Below are positions 25,336 to 37,247 of a DNA stretch of 64,000 nucleotides, in pieces. Below the pieces are notes generated by a model. That model did no database searches. It had not been told where the DNA came from and was given only the letters and a program-made list of their open reading frames with translations. The stretch is from the NCBI GenBank assembly GCA_013397845.1, contig VZTG01000483.1, positions 372,001-436,000 of the forward strand, in the 5' to 3' direction. Both the position numbers and the translations under genes were made by a program. Position 1 is the stretch's first letter, and the number at the start of each line of letters is the position of its first letter. Origin of the DNA: Melanocharis versteri (lineage: Eukaryota; Chordata; Aves; Passeriformes; Melanocharitidae).

Positions 25336-28300
25336 TTTGTTTTTAGACATCTTTTGTTCCATTCCAGAGTCAAATCACTCTAATGCCATTGGGCTTGGTT
25401 TTGATAACAAGACAAATAATAGTTGGTCAGATAGTTGGTCTCCAAAAATCCAGTGAACTGATCTGTACAGGCCTTCCCATAGGCTTTCTGGACAGACCCA
25501 AGAAGCAAAGTTCTGGTTGTGGGTTTGCAGACTTTCGTTGGCAGAGAGATTTCTCTTCCTAAGCACTTTTTGCAGCACGTGACTAGAAAAGCCTGTAGAG
25601 TGTGTTTCATGGCTGTTCTGCATGCATATTCTAACTGAGCATCTTTCTGAATTGTCTCATTTCATATTGAAATAGTTTTGGTGCTTTATGTGGCACCCGG
25701 AGTATCCCTTTCAATATTTAAACTAGCACCTGTTTCCAGTCACAGGGATTTCAGAGGGTGCACTGAGGAAGTTGGGTAACCGTCATCAGCAGCAAATCCT
25801 GAGAGCTCTTGGAATTCCTTTAAAGCTCCCTCATTGTGCTCTGTGTCTTTGCCACGTGCACTTATGTTAAACTGACTGTGGAACACTGGTCTGGCACTGT
25901 GGGGGTGGGATCTGCCCCAGCTGGACTGGCACTGGCAAATCATTGAAAAACCTGGGTTTCATCAGTACTGGACTAGATCTGAACTTCTGTCCCGGAGCTT
26001 AAAGGCTGTGCATCCCACTAACGGTGCTATGAACCCTTGCTCACCTAGCAGGATTAGGGATTTACATATTCTGTATGTTGCAAAATGCAAAGGAAGACCA
26101 TCTGTTCCTCCCAGCATGCACACTCTTTCTCTGCAAAACTCACCAAGTTTCTGAAGATGTTAACCCTCACTAGTTGGAATAAGGTATCTCTTCTGCAATA
26201 ATCTACATTTGCATTTTCAGCAGCAGTACTAGTCTAAAAATCAATTCTTATTGATGCTTGCTTTGAATTGAACATCTTGCCCTTTAAAATCCAGCTAACC
26301 AAATTCCCTTTCTAAAGTGCTAGCACAGCAAGACTAAATTCTAGTGTAATTTCAGACATATGTTTGCTATTGATTATGGCTGTTATATGGCTGGGTTTTA
26401 AAATTCAAAAAATGTCAGTCGAAATTTGTCAGTCTGCTGGAACTCAAAGTGCTTGTGAATCGGGAGGAGTAACATAACTCTGAGGTTTGGGGTTTGACTT
26501 TCAGGTTTTGTTTTGTATTCCGAATTGCAGGTAGCCAGTATGGAAGAGACGCAATAGTACCAGGCTTCCTCCATCTCATCGGACTCTCACAGAGAGTATG
26601 AATTACGTAGGACTTGAAAGTCTATTATAATGTGACTGGCTGAGTCAACAGATTCCTAAATGTAAAAAAAAAAAAATGGGAAAAATTTGAATTCCCTTTT
26701 TAGCCACCAGAGGGCGGTTTCTTCAAAAAATATAATCTGGTCTTCAGCTGTTTCTGAGTATAATGCAACAGTCTGAACACTCATCTTCCTTGGATCTACC
26801 AACATTTTTATCCAAGATTTGACAACATAGAGGCCACATGACACTGTTGTCCTTGGTGTTTGAAATGTGTTTTATTCATCTTCCTCAAAAGCTTGCTGGA
26901 GGACCCCAGAGAGCTATGGGATTTGCAAAATCTTCCTAACAAATACAAAGATTTTCAGTCTTTCAGAATTGTCTCAGGTTATGTTTTTTATGAAAGTCAA
27001 TCACTTGATTGATGCAACAGCTGCCAGAGTTGATGATGGATTTTTGTACTTGATTATCAAAAAAAGCAGTGGGTAAGAACTACACATTTGAGTTTGATTT
27101 TTAGCACGAAGGCTTTTTAGGACATAAATGGATACCTGTGGCTTGGAAGGCTGTACCTGAAATCGTGCAGCCTTTTCTGAAGGTGAGCCAAGCAAGGGTA
27201 ATATCTCTGCAACTCTAAAAGGTGGTGAATATTTTTGGCTTTCCCTGTGCCTCTGTTCCTTCAGCAAATGCAGGCACAGTAGGGATGAACTTCTTTTTCT
27301 GGTTCAGGATCCAGAAAGCCAACGTGGAGAGGTTCCCATCCAACCCCCCTATTTATTCACTTGTGCGCCTGCTGTTAGCCATGATCAGAAAGATACCACT
27401 GTGCTTCTCCATCCATTTTTATAATCATTTCAGTTAAAAGAAAGGGCTTTGTTTGAGGGGGTGGGGGTGGTCTTTTTTTTCTTGGTTTGTTTTTCTTTCC
27501 CTCCCCCATATATCTGTTCTGTATAAACTCTCGTGAGCTGTGTTGCTGTTCAGGTCTGGTCCTTCACCTCCCTAGAGTTTCACACAAGAGACCGCTCTGT
27601 GACTTGGTGGTGTGCATCTGGTGTCAGATTCAATAGGAGAGTTGTTTCAAAGGTAAGTGGGCACCTCCTAATATTTTTCTCCTGAAATGTGAGGGAGTCC
27701 TGTGTCCTGGTGAGAGGAATGCAGTCAGTTCCTGTCAGCCATCAAAGGCAGAGGATCTGTAGTTCTGTCCTAACCCTGTTTCAGCCCTGAGCAGGCCTAG
27801 GCTGCTTTACAGTTTAATTTTTAATTAAAAAGCTGAAAAGTCCCTGCATCTAATTGCCCCCACATCAGTGCTACATGGGCAATTCATAAGCAACCCAGAT
27901 ACCTTTGAAGCAAAAGGCTTCAAAGTGCTGCATGAAGGGGGAGGAACTGAGGGAGGCCATGCGGGCAAAGGGAAAAAACCCAACATTATTAAATCGTTCC
28001 TAGGTATATAATTTACGTGTTGTGTGAGGCTCTGATCATACTGTTGTTCTAAAAATAAATTGAAAGTACAAGGTTCCAGATTTAAGGTGGGACTCGATTA
28101 TTGATTTAGCTCGGCTCAGCCTGCAGTGAAATCAGCACATCCCGAAGAGCCACTGTCTCTCAGGTGCAATTTCTTCATCACTTGTACAAAACAGCTTTCA
28201 TGTGCTTCGTATTTTTATGGTCCTGCTGATGGGATATAATATCTAGTGACCTCTAGGGCATGTTAAATACTGCAGAACAAGCAAGGAGAGGACATGCAAG

Positions 28301-29179
28301 TGTCAGCGAGCTGTGGCTCACATCATTGTAAACAGACGACTGGTGGCTACAAACTGAAAAACGACCAGAGAGCGAGCTGCCTGACACTCCTGTGTGACAT
28401 TTGTACTGAGGTAAAAGTCTTTCAGTGGCCTGTTCCATGCTGGTTTGAAGACTGTATCTGTTATGACATCAACAGCAGGTATATTTAAAAATAGTAAAGT
28501 TCTACTGAAAGTCGTATAAAATACAGTTCTATATATAAAAATACAATAGCATGTTCTGTGTGAAATGACAGCATAGCATTATCTGCATGATTTGAGAGGA
28601 GTTGATTCAGTGTCAATTCCCACTGCAGCTATAACTCAAGGCATGCAATTATTAAGTAAATATGTCAAAGTCAAGAGCACAAAACAAGGTCCTGAATGAG
28701 CCAGTCCTGAGTGAGCCAGTCCCTGCCCTGGAGAACTTTCAACCTATAAACGATAATGTGCAGAAAGAGAAAAATCACATAGTTGAGGAAGAAAAAATTG
28801 TTGGATTTTCTTATTAGAATATCCATTTTCCTGTGAGTGCTGCAAAAGCAGGATCTATCTGTGATACTTTTGAATGAATTTGTGGAGGTGTTTGGCAAAT
28901 GAAGAAAGGCCTTAAGAGGTGAGGATGAGACGAACATGGAAATGGAAAACTGTTAATGTTCTCTGAAGGGTTGTGAGGTTGAATTCTCTAAGAAAATCCT
29001 CGTAGGTTCTTTCCTTCCTTGATGCTGCTTCTGCTAAGATGTAATTTAGCAGAAAGGAGCCCTGGCTGTAGTTATCACATCAGTATCTTTTCTGTTGTAT
29101 GTTCATATTATCAAGCCCCAGCTGAACCAGCCTTTAAGGGCCCTTACAGGAGTAATTCCTCTTTTTTTTTTTTTTTTTT
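25336..29179. other. Intergenic sequence without recognised gene
   Basis: Both strands contain only short open frames, none with a family motif I recognise. In particular I saw no arginase metal-binding motif (DAHxD, GGDHS), although ARG1 lies against the 3' end of MED23 in mammals. Low-complexity runs include an A-run near 26663-26675 and a G/T-rich patch near 27450-27500. Confidence 0.55.
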
Positions 29180-29210
29180 NNNNNNNNNNNNNNNNNNNNN
29201 NNNNNNNNNN
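29180..29210. other. Assembly gap (run of N) inside a T-tract
   Basis: About 31 unspecified bases are flanked by T-runs on both sides (from about 29162 to the left and to about 29218 to the right). The gap most likely reflects a homopolymer the sequencing could not cross. Its true length is unknown. Confidence 0.97.
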
Positions 29211-32200
29211 TTTTTTTTGCTGTCTTTCTTTAAAAGATTAGGTAAAATGACTAGAGGAGTGTAGATTGACTCCATGCATGATAGTGGAGCAGATTGTCAT
29301 CTGCCTTCAGCAGGCACTGAGCCTCCTAAGCAGCAGCAGTGCTCTGACTACGGATAGAAAGGGGAAGGACAGGGAATGTATCCTCTGTATCACTGCAGAA
29401 TTAGCACTGTTCTGTGAGTGAAACCAAGTTAAACTACATGATAAAAAGAGTTCAGCAGCAGCACTATCTTCTGCTTCCCACCTATTCCATTCATTTGTGC
29501 CCCCAGTGACTCCTCTCCTCCCTAATGAGAGGTCAGTGAAAAGAACCAAAACTTGCCAAAATTATTTCCATCAAAATCCCAAAAGCAGGGAAGACAGGTA
29601 AACAAAGAGACAGAAGATATTGAAGAAATGAAATGCTAAAAAAAGAAGAGAAAATTCTGAAACAAAGTGAAAACAAAGCAAATGGGATGACATGAAGCCT
29701 GAAGCACTTCCAGACCACTCAACACATGAGCAGGGGCCTTTTTCAGGAGAGTTAAATCACAGACGGCACCCGTGGGCAGCAGCAGCCGTGGCTGTGGTGG
29801 CCCCCCCTGCTGTGTCCGTGCCTTAGTGACTATCGGGAGCTCCTGGGGAAGGTGAGGCGGCCAGCATTGCAGGATGGGGAGGAAAAGCACCGTCGTGGTC
29901 CAGCTGGGAGCTGCTGCTCTGTAAATTCAGGGGCAGATGGAGAGAAAGGGAGGGCAGGCGAGGCAGTGTCAGCTGCCTAAAGTGGGCGGGAAGCAAATCC
30001 CTGCAACACAGCCCGAGATGCTGAGTGATGCTCTCTCTCAACACCCCCTTCCCAGCGGGCCAGTTCCCAAAAAAGCCAGATGCCTCAGCAAAGCAGTAGA
30101 TTTTCCACTCCCTTGGCTATTCCTCTGCAGGCACGAGAGGCAGCAACACTCCTCCATGATGCACAAGCACAAGGTGACAATGTCCAAACCATGGTTTAGC
30201 GGACCCTAATGCAGGGAATCCAGCAGAGATTTTAATGATTAACAGGCTGGTCTGGTATTTGATGAAAGAAAAGTTGAGTATTGTGCTACCTCTACAGCAG
30301 GAGGGAAAAAAAAAAAATCACAGGTGTTCTTGCAAAAGGAATCCAGGAAAATCGTGCTGGATGTAGATGAAATGACAACCTTTTGGCTGAATTAGGTCCT
30401 TCGGGTACTAGTCAGGAATGTTTTTAAAGTCCGGGGTTTTTCCCCCGCTCATTGTATAAGGAATGGATTTAGTTTTGTGCAATTCCAGTAATCTCAGTTC
30501 TGGAAGTGGGACAGTTTTCCTGGATTACTGAGATGGGGTGATAGGGGATTCAAGACAGGAGATGTAGTATCTCAATTTCGTGGTCAGATTGAAAACCACT
30601 AATTTTTTAGCATCTAATTTTTTAGCATTTCACTTGCACAGACTAGTGTGTGAATGCTCATTAGTGGAGATGCTGTCTAGTTCTCATGGAAATTTTCATC
30701 CAGGGGTGTCAAGATGCTCTCCAAGGGAGCCTGTGTAATCTCCACTTGACATACACATACACTGAGGCACTGAGAGGAGCTACTTGCCCAGAACTGTCCA
30801 GCTCAGCCCAAACAGAACAGTCAGCACCACATTTGGGCATTTTGTGCCTATTTTCCAGGACGTGGTGCCTCTGAAACACATTTCAGGCATATCACAGTTG
30901 CAAGGTTGACCTCTTCTTGGTTAGTTTGTGTCAAGAAGAAACAAATTCTTTACTACGTACACTGAAACAATTCAAAGCATTCCAAAGTCGGATTTAGAAT
31001 ATGTAAGTGCAGAGCTAATAAATTTCTTTTTATTTGAAGGTCAGCTTACGTAATAGATTTTTTGCTTTAATTAGACAGGTACCATGTTGTGTTCTGTATT
31101 AATGTGCACATAAATAATTGTACTACGGTGGTGTGATATTTTTAGATATTCTTTCTGGACATCTGTGTGAAACCCTAGACCTAAGACACAGAAAATGTCA
31201 CTACTGCTGCCTCAGACTGCTTCTCCGTGAGAGCTCCTTTTATCCCTATTTTAATCATTTGAGACTGACTTGACACATAAATTTGTTTGTTTCCAAATGT
31301 TGAAGGCAGGGCCCAGCTGTGACTTCTTGCCATGCTCTTCTCGTGGAACCCACCTCTCATGGGTGAAGGCTTCTCCCTGTCCCTTTTCTCCTTGGGTAAG
31401 GACCCTGCAGCTCCTCTGCGCTCCCCTGGCTCTGTGTTCCGGCATCCATCCAAGCCTCCTGCTACCTGCCACAGCGTGAGGGATTTCTCTCAGCCTACCA
31501 TAGATGACCACGGAGAAATGTCAGCTTAACACCAACAAAATGCAAGTAATGCAGGTACTGCAGGGAACCCAGCTGCAAAGCAGGCTCTCTGTGTGTGTGT
31601 ATCTGTGTGTGTGACCTCTAGCCATCAAGTGATGTTCCAGAAGGAGCTGGGTAACAAGGTCGTGACAAGCAATCAAATGTGCTTGGAACGCTTGATTGAC
31701 TGCTTCCTTAATCACTCCACCCCGGGCTGGGGGAGAGAAGCAACAGTTCACCTTTTTCCTGTATATCCAGCCTAGCAGGCTGGGCTGCCTGCTGTGAGCA
31801 CCCAGCAGTGGAAGGTGACACTAGGGGTTTTTTTTGTCATTGTGTTGCCTCATGTACGCTAAGGACAACTCCCACCCCCTAAAAGAAGGAAGAAAAGTTC
31901 CTTAGGGAAACACGGTTGTGTAAAATCACGTCAGGAGTGCCCCACAACACAGCGTGCCTCCCTCTAGGGTTCAGAAAGGCTTTGCTCCAGTGCTGAGCAG
32001 TGAACAGAGGGGTGAACAGGCAGCTGGCAAAATAGGGAGGGAAAAGTGCATAAATGCAGAAATGGCAAATCCAGCCTCCACAGCTCTTTGAATTTGGAGG
32101 GGTTTTTTTTTTGCTTGACATATGTTTAAATTCAGAATAACAGTGAATTTTCAGTGTTGTACTTCACTTTTTGGGGTCAAGTTGCTTGAAAGATGGAAAA

Positions 32201-32416
32201 AAGTCAGGTTAGCATCATCACCTGCTAAATGCATTGAAGTTTTAACTCCCTTAACTGAGTGAGCAGTGTCTGCCAGCCTCAGGAGTTGGGGAAAAACTCT
32301 TACTTGTGAGAAAATGAAAGGTGTAGCCAGCAGAGATTAGATCATTTCCCAGATTAGGAATTATGGAGCAATGAAGATTTACCCACTGTGGAGGAAGCTC
32401 AGGTTAGGTGTTTAAA
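29211..32416. other. Intergenic sequence without recognised gene
   Basis: It contains a somewhat GC-richer section around 29740-30060 and 31290-31500 and a short GT microsatellite near 31588-31614. No exon with a recognisable product, tRNA or named repeat was found. Open frames overlap on both strands and show no family signature. Confidence 0.5.
31588..31614. repeat. GT microsatellite
   Basis: An interrupted TG repeat of the form CTGTGTGTGTGTATCTGTGTG, short and imperfect. Confidence 0.8.
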
Positions 32417-32882
32417 CAAACTGGGCAAGCACAAATCTTTGGGTCCAACGGGAAGTACCCACGAGTGCTGAGGGAGCTGCCTGAGGTCATTGCAAGGCCA
32501 CTCCTGATAATCTTTGTACAGCCACGGCACTGAGGATCCTGAAGACTGGAAGAAAGCAAATGTCACGGCGTTTTCAAGGACGGTAACAAAAAGGGTTGCA
32601 GGGAGCTACAGGCTGGGCAGTCTCACCTTGATCCCTGGGAAGGGGATGGAACAAGTTATGCTGGAAACTGTTTCTGAACACATTAAAGACAAGTGATTTG
32701 GAGTAATCAGCATGGATTGATGAAGGGGAAACCATGTGTGACCGGCCTGACAGACTTCTACAACAAAATTATTTGCTTGGTGGAGAAAGGGAGAGCAGTG
32801 GATGATATCACCTTGAGCTTAAGAAACCCTCCAGCACTGTCTCCTGTAACATCCTCACGCACAAACTGATGAATTATGGATC
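32417..32882 (+). mobile_element. Decayed CR1 ORF2 (reverse transcriptase) fragment
   Basis: An internal piece of the CR1 reverse transcriptase without a 3' end. It shows EDPEDWKKANVT at about 32532-32567, then SYRLGSLTLIPGKGMEQ, and a RAVDD remnant near 32800. These are the segments around the early RT motifs of CR1. Frame breaks separate the blocks, so it is inactive. Nucleotide blocks such as CTCCTGTAACATCCTCACGC fit the region after the FSKAFD motif. Confidence 0.85.
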
Positions 32883-34762
32883 CTATTGCAGCTGTTGGTT
32901 AATTTATCTGGAAGCCTGTAACAGGGAAGTTGTTTTCTTCTTGGAAAAGAGACTGTATTTCTTTCCTGAACTAGATGTTCTTACTTTATGTGATCAAGGT
33001 CTTTGATTTACTCTCTTGCTTTGTAAAGTCACCACTTCCAATGTATGTTACAAACAATTCGATTTTGTTTAATTTGTGGAAATAGTTTGTTGCCAACTCC
33101 ACATTGCACAAACCAATCTATTGGGACTTTAGAAAACTGTACAGTTTGCAAATGTATCAGCCCTGCTGACAGGTACATCACACTGTGTGGATTATCCCAG
33201 GAGATAATAACACTAGAATTACTCTTTTTCTTTTTCTTTTAACGATTAAGAAAATTCCTCAGTTAAAACTGTTGATTTCTCTGTGGCAGAAGAAGCATTT
33301 CTCCTTTGAACTCCAGAGCTGCTGGAAAAAGTTTAATGCCCAAATTAGGTGTCTAAGGGCTTAAGTCTCTTTTTGTTTATGCAGGCTGGGATCAGTTATG
33401 AGCCTTGAGAAGTACAAGGCAAAGTTTAGCCAATGATTTTTTTTTTTTAATGATCAATTTTGTANGTGGGATCAGTTACGAGCCTTGAGAAGGACAAGGC
33501 AAAGTCTAGCCAATGATTTTATTTTTTTTTTTAAATGATCAATTTTGTATTTATTTTTACACTCTCAATGTGTTTAGGAGCGACACTGCAAATACTTCGT
33601 GTTAAGCTGCCCCGTACCCCCATGCTGTTAACTGCTCTCTCAGCCATTTCGGGGTCATTTTTTTGTGCTGACCTTTATAGCCACTGCAGCAGAACTTGAG
33701 GGAAAATTTGGGACATTTTAAAAAAGCTTTTTAAAAACTTTGAAAAGACGATTTTCTTTTTAGATCGGTGAAAGTCTAGGTGTTTTCAGCTCTTCTCACC
33801 TCCAAGATATAAATGGATGTCTGAGAGAGCCGGGTCTGAGCAGATCAGCACTTTTGCTTAAGTGACTTCCAACACCCCCGCACTGGGCCGGCACTGGGAA
33901 GGCTGGTGAACTGCCCTGGTGACCAGCTTTGCCTGGGCACACCATTCGGGCTGGCTCAGTGCACGCAGCCACCCAGGCAGTGGCAAACCCAGGCTCTGAA
34001 GCTGCCACTGGCCAGGAGCGGGACATACTCACTTGCTGGCCTTCCATGGGGATAATTAATTTTTTATGATGAGGGTGAGGGAAAGGATGTTAGAAACAGA
34101 TTGAGTATAATAGGCTGTTAATTAAAATGTTCAAGCTACGGTTTAAACTAAAAATATCCCATTACTTATCTCCGCTGTTTCCCAGGCACAAGGCAGTGGG
34201 TGATAATGTAACTAATGGTCTGATTGTCACTGGCTTGTGTGATGAGGTGTGTCTGGGGGCTGATGGATTGTGCCATCAATCAAGGCCCTTTGCAGCGCTC
34301 CCTCTTCCAGCAGAGCTCCAGCAGAGCAGTGGATGCCTGCGCCAGCTCCCTCCCAGCTGTGACCTTTATTGTCTCTCCCTGAAGTGAGGAGCTCCCATGA
34401 GGGGTGCAGAAGCTGGGATGAAAACTGCTGATGATCATCTGCACATGGTTATAGTGTTTCAGAGATGATTTTGCTGGGAGGTGGCTGTTTTGTGGCTTTC
34501 GCTTGCCAGTAAACCATTTACTGGAAAAGTTACTGACCAAGGGAGGCCCCAGAAACTGGTGGCAGGACCAGCTCTGCTGTAGAGGGCAACCAGGTGTTGT
34601 CCAGATGTTATAAATACATATATTATAGTGTTGGCTTTTTGCAAATAATGAATGCTATGTGTATAATGTCAACCCTTATGGAAGCAGCTTTTGTTATAGA
34701 AATATAATCACTTTTAAATGCTTTAATCACTTCTAAATGCTTCTTTTTGTTCTAGCTTAAAT
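32883..34762. other. Intergenic sequence without recognised gene
   Basis: AT-rich except for a GC-richer patch near 33860-34030. It contains the tandem duplication at 33387-33549 and a 19-bp two-copy direct repeat near 34705-34742 (TAATCACTTTTAAATGCTT and a one-base variant). No gene was seen. Confidence 0.5.
33387..33549. repeat. Tandem duplication of about 80 bp separated by a single N
   Basis: Copy one (33387-33464) and copy two (33467-33549) both run from TGGGATCAGTTA to GATCAATTTTGTA. They differ at about three positions and in the length of the inner T-tract. The ambiguous base at 33465 sits exactly at the junction, which suggests a gap-closure artefact or two haplotypes joined in series rather than a real duplication. 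Confidence 0.9.
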
Positions 34763-35060
34763 GTAGTGGCTAATGTAGCTGTGTTAAAATGTACCTAGCT
34801 TAAAATAATTAAACCACCTGCTTAGTTGGATAAGCATGGGTGTAACAGGCCCCTGCCTCAGGACATCTCTATCGGTAACAACCATCTGCTGGACACCGAC
34901 GGACAGAGGAAGATACTGGACTCTCCAAAGAAAACTACGCATGCTCTAAAAAGGCGGACCCAAGGAGGAGCCATGCTAACGAGTACTTGGAAAATGTAAA
35001 ATAGTTTTGAATATGCATACTTGTCTATGAATATGCAATAGAATGATGCAATAAGAAAAG

Positions 35061-35067
35061 TATATAA
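35061..35067 (+). promoter_or_regulatory. LTR TATA box
   Basis: TATATAA in the LTR, the expected core promoter of the element. It could start chance transcripts toward the CpG-rich block. Confidence 0.6.
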
Positions 35068-35177
35068 AGAGAGTCTCTCCCCATGGCAGGTGTGCTCTTG
35101 GCTCCGTGCCAAGGGTTCCCGGTGTCACCTGGACGCTGTAACCTTTTGCCCTATACCCTGTCCCTTATTGTCCTTCT

Positions 35178-35183
35178 ATTAAA
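35178..35183 (+). promoter_or_regulatory. LTR poly(A) signal
   Basis: ATTAAA placed about 40 bp before the proposed LTR end, as expected for the R/U5 boundary. Confidence 0.55.
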
Positions 35184-35223
35184 CCTTTGAATTTTAACAG
35201 GAGACTGGACCTCGTTTTTAACA

Positions 35224-35480
35224 AAGCGGAGCTTCCCGAGCAGCTCCAGCGCGCCTGCACGGCCGCAGCTCCGTGAGCAGCTGCGGGGCCGGGCGCTGGC
35301 TCCTGGCGCTGGCTCCTGGCGCTGGCTCCTGGCGCTCCCGGGGCAGAGCTCAGCGCTGGGAGCCGGGCTGGCAGCGAGCGGGCCCGGCACGGGCACAGGA
35401 CACGGCTGGGCCCCCGCCCCAGCACAGCCCGACAGCAGTGCGGCTCGGAAACACCTGCCTTTGGCACCCGGGGCCACCTC
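35224..35480. other. Short CpG-rich block next to the LTR
   Basis: By hand count there are about 26 CpG dinucleotides in some 255 bp, in strong contrast to the AT-rich surroundings. It contains a 13-bp minisatellite at 35293-35336. It could be a small CpG island with promoter activity, or only a GC-rich repeat. Open frames of about 100 residues here are low-complexity Pro/Ala/Arg/Gly/Ser sequence and are not called as genes. Confidence 0.65.
35293..35336. repeat. 13-bp minisatellite, three copies plus a partial
   Basis: GCGCTGGCTCCTG is repeated three times without error, then GCGCT. It lies within the CpG-rich block. Confidence 0.95.
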
Positions 35481-37220
35481 AGAGCTCAGTACAACCAGAG
35501 CGTTTTGGCATCTCCCCGGCAGCAGCCGGGGGCTACCTGTGTTCCCTTGTTTTAATGTAGCAGAGACGAGCTTTCTTGATACTAAATTCTAATCAGACCC
35601 CACACGAGGAGGGGCTTTCAGCCAGAAAACTCTCTTACAACCGCCTTTAGCATTACAATTCAGTCTCTCAGCAGGAGACATCATTTTTCTCAACCGGACT
35701 AGACAATGGTTTCCTTTTGCCTTCCTTCAGGCAAACGCTTTCACAGACACACAGACTCCTTTAATCAGTTTTCTGGTCTATTAACACCTACAGGTTGCAT
35801 TCTTCAGAGGAGCCGCCAAACTGCTCATCAAAGCACCTGAAAACACCAGCTGAACCTACCAGGTTCCCCAGTCAGTCTCCAACTCCACGACCTGAAGCGT
35901 GCCTTTATCTCCATGAAATTCCGACCTGTGACACCAAGAAAAGGAAAAGCAGCGGCTGCCCCCAAAGGCGGAGTAACTGACACAGAGCCTGAAAAGAAAT
36001 ATGCACATACTAAAATGCAATTAAATACCATCGTTCATACTATCCACCTTCCCTTGCCACTTGGAAATTTTTCAAGTATACTGAACCCATTCATTTACAA
36101 AACAAACGACCCGGCATTGTTAGCACATCCTGCAGACTTAATTTACATTAAGGAAGGCAATCTGCTGCAGATTTACCTGTCGCAAATTACACTTATTCAA
36201 GATGCTGCGGTGTTATTTGCAGCTTTTTATCCACATATAGACTTGTATTTTTGTCTGTGGAATAAAAGGCAACCGAACATTTTCTACCACTACTATTGTT
36301 AGCAGTGCTTTAGTCGTTGTACCTCGAAACTAAACCTGACTTCGAGCAGCTCAAAAAAGGCCACCCTCAGCAATCGTAGGGAAAGCTGTGCAGCCTGTTA
36401 CACTTATTCACACAGGGCACAGAATGTTTTTAATTGAGTTAGAAGCCCATCACGCAACCTTCAGTCACAATGCTGGAGAAAATCAAGTGGTACCTACCAC
36501 ATATAATGCATTAGCTAATTAGAGTGCATTTCTCGGTGTCTTTGAAAAGAAAAGCTGGTGTCAACTTTTGTGCTCTGCACGATGGAGTGTGAGGAGAGGA
36601 AGAGAAGACCACTCTACATGCAAAGCTCATTCAGCACCTGATGCTCCAAACAGGCTCCAAGAAAAATTTATCACAGAGAATCGCCAGAAAAAAAACCCCC
36701 TTTTTGGGTGACTTCCCCTTCCCTCTACACTTGTGAAGACTCCTGCCAAGATTGACTAAAATCCTTAACCTTTGACTTTCCCTCAGAGTAACCTGACATG
36801 GAAGTCAACGCTGCTTGCTTGTGTTGGACTACACTGACCTGCAGGATTTCATGCAGCAGGGATTTCTGACTTCTGCCTACAATTCTGTGCTCAGCCTTTT
36901 AAACAGACCTACCTGTCATCTCTCCAACCAGCATCCAAGATGGGCAACAGGAGCATCTGTCTAAAAAAGGGGACATGGCTCTAAAAGCCTTTTATCACAC
37001 AGAAATAATATTTTTTACACCAAGGCTTTGATTTAAAAAAAAAACAAACCCAAAATGTAAGGCCAGGAAAAGAGAGCTTGGTCAGCTGGTATTCCAGCAG
37101 AACAGACCACTGAAGGGAAGCTGGGGTGGGCATTGGGAAGATGTTTCATGATCCCTTTCTTGCCTCCAACTTTGGTCACTTCTGTCACATGCCAGATACT
37201 GGACAAATGAGAACCGTGAA
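35481..37220. other. Intergenic sequence without recognised gene
   Basis: The sequence between the CpG-rich block and the probable end of the CEP85L transcript. The longest open frame (35913-36302, + strand) has no recognisable motif. No named repeat was seen. Confidence 0.5.
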
Positions 37221-37241
37221 AAATTCACTTTTGTAACAAAA

Positions 37242-37247
37242 TTTATT
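37242..37247 (-). promoter_or_regulatory. CEP85L: Candidate CEP85L poly(A) signal
   Basis: TTTATT on the + strand is AATAAA on the minus strand. A second copy is at 37326-37331. Cleavage would be expected around 37215-37232. Confidence 0.45.

Larger units (their letters stand above)
34782..35223 (+). mobile_element. Solitary LTR of an endogenous retrovirus-like element
   Basis: The proposed ends form an inverted repeat, TGTTAAAA at 34782 and TTTTTAACA ending at 35223. Inside lie a TATA box (TATATAA, 35061-35067) and, 117 bp further on, a poly(A) signal (ATTAAA, 35178-35183) followed by a short U5-like end. That is the U3-R-U5 order of an LTR. No primer-binding site starting TGG follows, and no gag or pol was seen nearby, so it is probably a solo LTR. 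I could not find a clean target-site duplication. The 5' end could instead be near 34763 or 34841. Confidence 0.72.

Noticed and set aside
35151..35477. Overlapping open frames of 100-108 residues on the minus strand
   Set aside because: They fall in a CpG-rich block with a minisatellite, where stop codons are rare by composition. The products are low-complexity and resemble no family.
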